From Varanus komodoensis (lineage: Eukaryota; Chordata; Lepidosauria; Squamata; Varanidae): 64,000 nt of DNA. Made by a program: the position numbers and the translations under genes. Location: NCBI RefSeq assembly GCF_004798865.1, contig NW_025336346.1, positions 10,176,572-10,240,571 of the forward strand, in the 5' to 3' direction. Below are positions 60,840 through 64,000 of this stretch, one piece after another. The notes under the pieces are model-generated. The model worked only from the letters and a program-made list of their open reading frames with translations. It was not told the DNA's origin and made no database searches. Position 1 is the first letter of the stretch. Each line of letters opens with the position of its first letter.

Positions 60840-62040
60840 CTATCCTGTTCACCACTGACATTTTGGGATGGCTTACAATAAAAGAACAAATAAAAGCAAA
60901 ACAAGCACAGCATCCAGGAACTCAAGATAATAAAACCCTAGTTAAAATCAACTAGACATTAAAATAATGGGGAAATAAAGGTTTTGCCCGATGCCAAAAA
61001 GAATAAAGCATTGCGCCAGGTGAACCTCTCTGGGGAACGTATTCCATAGTCTGGGTGCCACCACAGAGAAGGCCCTCCTCCACGCAGCCACTCTCCTGAT
61101 GGCTTCAAGGAGGGCTCCCAGAGCAGGACCTCTGCCTCAGATCTCAAGGGGCGGGAGGGCACATAGGGGAAAAGGCGCTCCTTCAGGTATCCTGGATCCA
61201 AGCCATTTAGGACCTTGTAGGTCATTATCAGTGCCTTAAATTGGGCCGGACTTCAATTGGTAGCCAGTGTAACTGATAGAGGACTGGCGTTATATGTGAA
61301 TAACTGTTGTTCCCTGTCAACATCCTGGAAGTTCTATTCTGAACCAATGTAATTATCCAGACCATCTTCAAGGGCAGCCCCACATAGAGCGCATTGCAGT
61401 AATCCAATTGGGAAGTAACCAGAGCATGGGTCACCATTGCTAGGTGCTGTTCATCCAGGTAAAGATGCAGTTGGTGGATCAGCCAAAGCTGAAGGAAAGC
61501 AACCCTCGCCACTGCCGCCACCTGACACTTCAGGGACAGCTCTGGGTTGAGGAGCACTCCCAAACTGTGCACCCTATCCTTTAGGGGGAGTGCAACCCCG
61601 TCCAGGACAAGGCTAAAGTCACTTACTCAGAAGGCTGAACCGCCCACCAACAGGGCCTCTGTCTTGTCTGGATTAAGCCTGAGTTTGTTGGCCCTTATCC
61701 AGCCCACTACCCCAGCCAGGCACCGGTTAAGGACAGCCACTGCCTCATCTGGATTAAATGTAAAACAGAGGTAAAAGTGGGTGTCACCAGTGTACTGATG
61801 ACCCTACAGTCCAAACCCTCGGATGACCTCTGCCAGAGGTTTCATGTAGATGTTAAAGAGCATGGGGAATAAAATGCAACCCTGCAGAACTCCATGACAG
61901 AGTTGCCATGGCACCCAGACCTAATCCCCCAGCACCACCTTCTGGAACTGGCCAGACAGGTAGGAGTGGAACCACTGCAAAGCAGTGCCTCCAACTCCCA
62001 AACCGGCCAGCCTATCCAGGATACCACGGCCAATTCAGCA
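60840..62040 (-). mobile_element. L2-type LINE, 3' 1.2 kb
   Basis: The minus strand shows, in order: GLGVGGTALQWFHSYLS-like residues near 61970, a SPMLFNIYMKPLAEVI-type block near 61860, WIRANKLRLNPDKTEALLV near 61650-61690, SLGVLLNPELSLKCQVAAVA, LDYCNALYVGLPLKMVW, ITPVLYQLHWLPIEVRP and VLNGLDPGYLKERLFPYVPS. These form the C-terminal half of the L2 polymerase domain and its tail. It is 5'-truncated near 62040 and carries several stops. The 3' UTR runs to about 60840. Confidence 0.85.
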
Positions 62041-62539
62041 TGTACCAAACATGAAAGCATAAGTGAATGCTTGCAGAGGCTCTTGCCACAATAAACTAGT
62101 AGCATGTTTTATCACTCTTCAGCAATTATTAAATAAAATCATATCAATTCCATCTCAAGGGCCTTTGGTTTAATGGGAGAGAAGGGAAATTTAAGAGCTT
62201 AAAATTTTGGGATAGTTGGGATTTACAGAGTGGTGTGAGTACTGCCTTAAATACATTCTGGAAGAGTTGAGGAAAAATCCACGCTGCCCAGCAGTTGGGA
62301 ACCTCTTTCAGCCAAAGGGCTGGATTAAACTTTGGAGAAGTTCTCAGGAGGCAGGGCCATTCCAGTGGTGGGCAGGGCCAAAGGCATATGGAAGGGGCAA
62401 AGTTTTTATTGTAAGACTTATTTTATCTTTATCTTAAAGCTCCAACTGCAAGTAAGTAGGGCTCAAGAAGGGCATTTCAGCTGCACAAAAGCTGGAAAAC
62501 CACTACATGATTAGTGATTGAGACAAAGGGTGGGGGTAA
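62041..62539. other. No recognised feature
   Basis: Unique sequence. No exon seen. Confidence 0.3.
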
Positions 62540-62700
62540 GGGAAGAGACATGGTTGTGAGCTCTCCCACATTAGAGACATCCAAAAAGAAACTGGGCAGC
62601 CATCTGAGTGGGATGGTGCAACTTGGTGTCCTGCACCAGCAGTGAGTTGGACCCAGTGGCCTTCATGGCCCCTTCCAACTCTACTCTTCTATGATTTGGG
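62540..62700 (+). mobile_element. CR1-type LINE 3' terminus
   Basis: 'ATGGCCCCTTCCAACTCTAC' followed by 'TCTTCTATGATTTGGG' is the classic CR1 3' end (CCTTCCAACTC..ATTCTATGATT). Preceded by 'AAGAAACTGGGCAGCCATCT' of the 3' UTR. Confidence 0.75.
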
Positions 62701-64000
62701 AAATCCTAAAGGTGGTCATGACTCCAGGAAGCCAGACTTTGGCCCCAGACTTGTGGATCCCTTTGTACCCTCTCCAAGTACCTATTAACAGACATTGACT
62801 TTTAAAGCAGAAAATGCTCTGGACACGGTATTCTCTTTTTCATACAATTATTTTATTAATTGAGATGCAATTATATAATACAGAGATACATATCCACAGA
62901 AAAAATGTTTTCACCAAGAAAGCAAGGAGGAAAGGCACCAAAGCCAGATGGGGTGTGGAGCAAGGAAGGCAAGATGAAGTCTCAATGTTGTATGCACACG
63001 CACGCACACAACCACTAAGGTCCCAGTCCTTTAAGAATAATAGTTGCCTTGCCTTCATTTAGATCTGAAGTCTCATCCCTTATGAACTGCTCATCTCATA
63101 GCATTAGCAATGCAATTTTCTCCTGTAGGCTTGCCTTAGGATTTATTCCCTTTCTAAAATAAAGTAGTGCCACGTCTTCAGATGTCCTCCTTGGACTCTG
63201 TCAGTTGCAGGTACTGTCAGCCATTGGCTAACCTCTCTACTTTTTGGCAAATTGCCCCCAGCAAGTAGCATTCAGTTCCAGAAACATTTTGATGAGACTG
63301 GCTTTCTGGAGCCATTTCAGTAATTGACAGACAATGAAATCAATTTGGTTTCCTCAGCATTATCCTACAATGGAAGACAAGGGAAATACCATGTAAATAT
63401 TTTAAATAAATACACAAATAACCCGGTATTATGGGGCTTTGGCATGACTAGCTTCAGGGTTTAAAAATACGGGACACCATGGGGTGTGGGCAGGTGGCAG
63501 CACCAGTCAGTTCCATTTATCATGTGAATTTCATATACTGTGCTATTCAGACAAGACCTTAGGGTCAAATTCCATGCATCACACTACTGGAAGATCTGCT
63601 GGAATAAGGGAGCTCATCCTTCCTCCTTCCTGCTGAAGCCCTCTGTGCTCCCCCAGAGTCTGCCCCAGAGTGTCTCCCAGTCTTTTTGTTGTCCAGTAGA
63701 GGCCCGGGGGAAAGGAATTGCCCCGCTCCTGTTTCCACTGGTGCAGCTGTTTCCGTCAGCAGAATGTCAGTAGTGAGATGCAACCCCTTTGTTCCATGGC
63801 CATCCAAACCTGGCTACCTTATTATTATCAACTGTCCTGAATTGCACGCAGTTCTACCAAGATCCTGTAAGAGATTAAGCAGCAGCTTGCTCTTTCCTGG
63901 TTTTCCTAAAAATAAAACTACCTCAGGGACAGCACTGGCACATGGAACTGTTTCTCAAAGCTTGCATATGGGGTAACATCTAATTATACCCCCACAGTCC
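62701..64000. other. No recognised gene to the right edge
   Basis: Unique stretch. The frames at 63540-63976 lie in slightly GC-rich DNA and have no recognisable domain. No splice-bounded exon that I would stand by. Confidence 0.35.

Noticed and set aside
1-64000. CRISPR array, operon, tRNA or rRNA genes
   Set aside because: Repeat content, splice signals and LINE/SINE types show a vertebrate nuclear genome. No regularly spaced repeats or cloverleaf genes found. The 5S-like and tRNA-like pieces are SINE parts.
50111-64000. Exons of the upstream neighbour expected from mammalian order (TAMM41)
   Set aside because: No recognisable peptide with splice sites. The neighbour is probably further right.

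Overview
The window looks like squamate reptile (lizard or snake) nuclear DNA, in and around one host gene. The evidence is the repeat mix. There is a near full-length BovB LINE, many L2-type LINE 3' ends (two about 93% alike, so fairly recent), CR1 3' ends, an RTE-type LINE end, reptile MIR-like and 5S-rRNA-like SINEs, DIRS retroelement fossils and several small DNA-transposon relics. I cannot place it to family or species.

Host gene. The one host coding exon I can support is on the minus strand at 45021-45084. It encodes the start of VGLL4 (vestigial-like 4, a TEAD cofactor) and has a good acceptor upstream and a good donor downstream. Upstream for this gene (to the right), a CpG island at about 48.43-50.11 kb holds inverted CCAAT boxes, a perfect CRE, a TATA-like stretch and a clean minus-strand splice donor at 49249, so it is the likely promoter and first-exon region. 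A second minus-strand donor at 48281 lies just after an ATG. It would join the VGLL4 exon in frame and add seven residues. Everything left of 45020 is then probably the next VGLL4 intron; I see no exon carrying the conserved TDU region. Right of 50.1 kb is upstream intergenic DNA, or a longer 5' intron.

Layout. 1-2320: right part of a DIRS fossil (A), running off the left edge. 3400-6885: a second, older DIRS fossil (B) with an L2 end inside it. 8.1-12.1 kb: L2, MIR and CR1 fragments. 12.3-24 kb: mostly unique intron with microsatellites and a DIRS end fossil near 20.2 kb. 25.7-30.2 kb: a CR1 end, then BovB. 32-36.9 kb: dense repeats (palindromic MITE, LTR-like fossil, 5S-like SINE, mariner-type MITE, RTE end, CR1). 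38.5-40.05 kb: an L2 split by a hAT-type element with intact 8-bp target duplications, then another MITE. 41.6-42.3 kb: old L2. 45.0 kb: VGLL4 exon. 48.4-50.1 kb: CpG island. 50.4-64 kb: L2, CR1, MIR and MITE fragments, plus a perfect 32-bp inverted repeat at 52.05-52.17 kb.

I found no new multi-gene system. The most useful points are the VGLL4 exon with its possible in-frame alternative first exon, the short palindromic and STAT-like site in the promoter island, the hAT-in-L2 nesting with intact target duplications, the L2 pair with different tails, and the perfect inverted repeat. No searches were run. Family names come from recognising motifs by eye.
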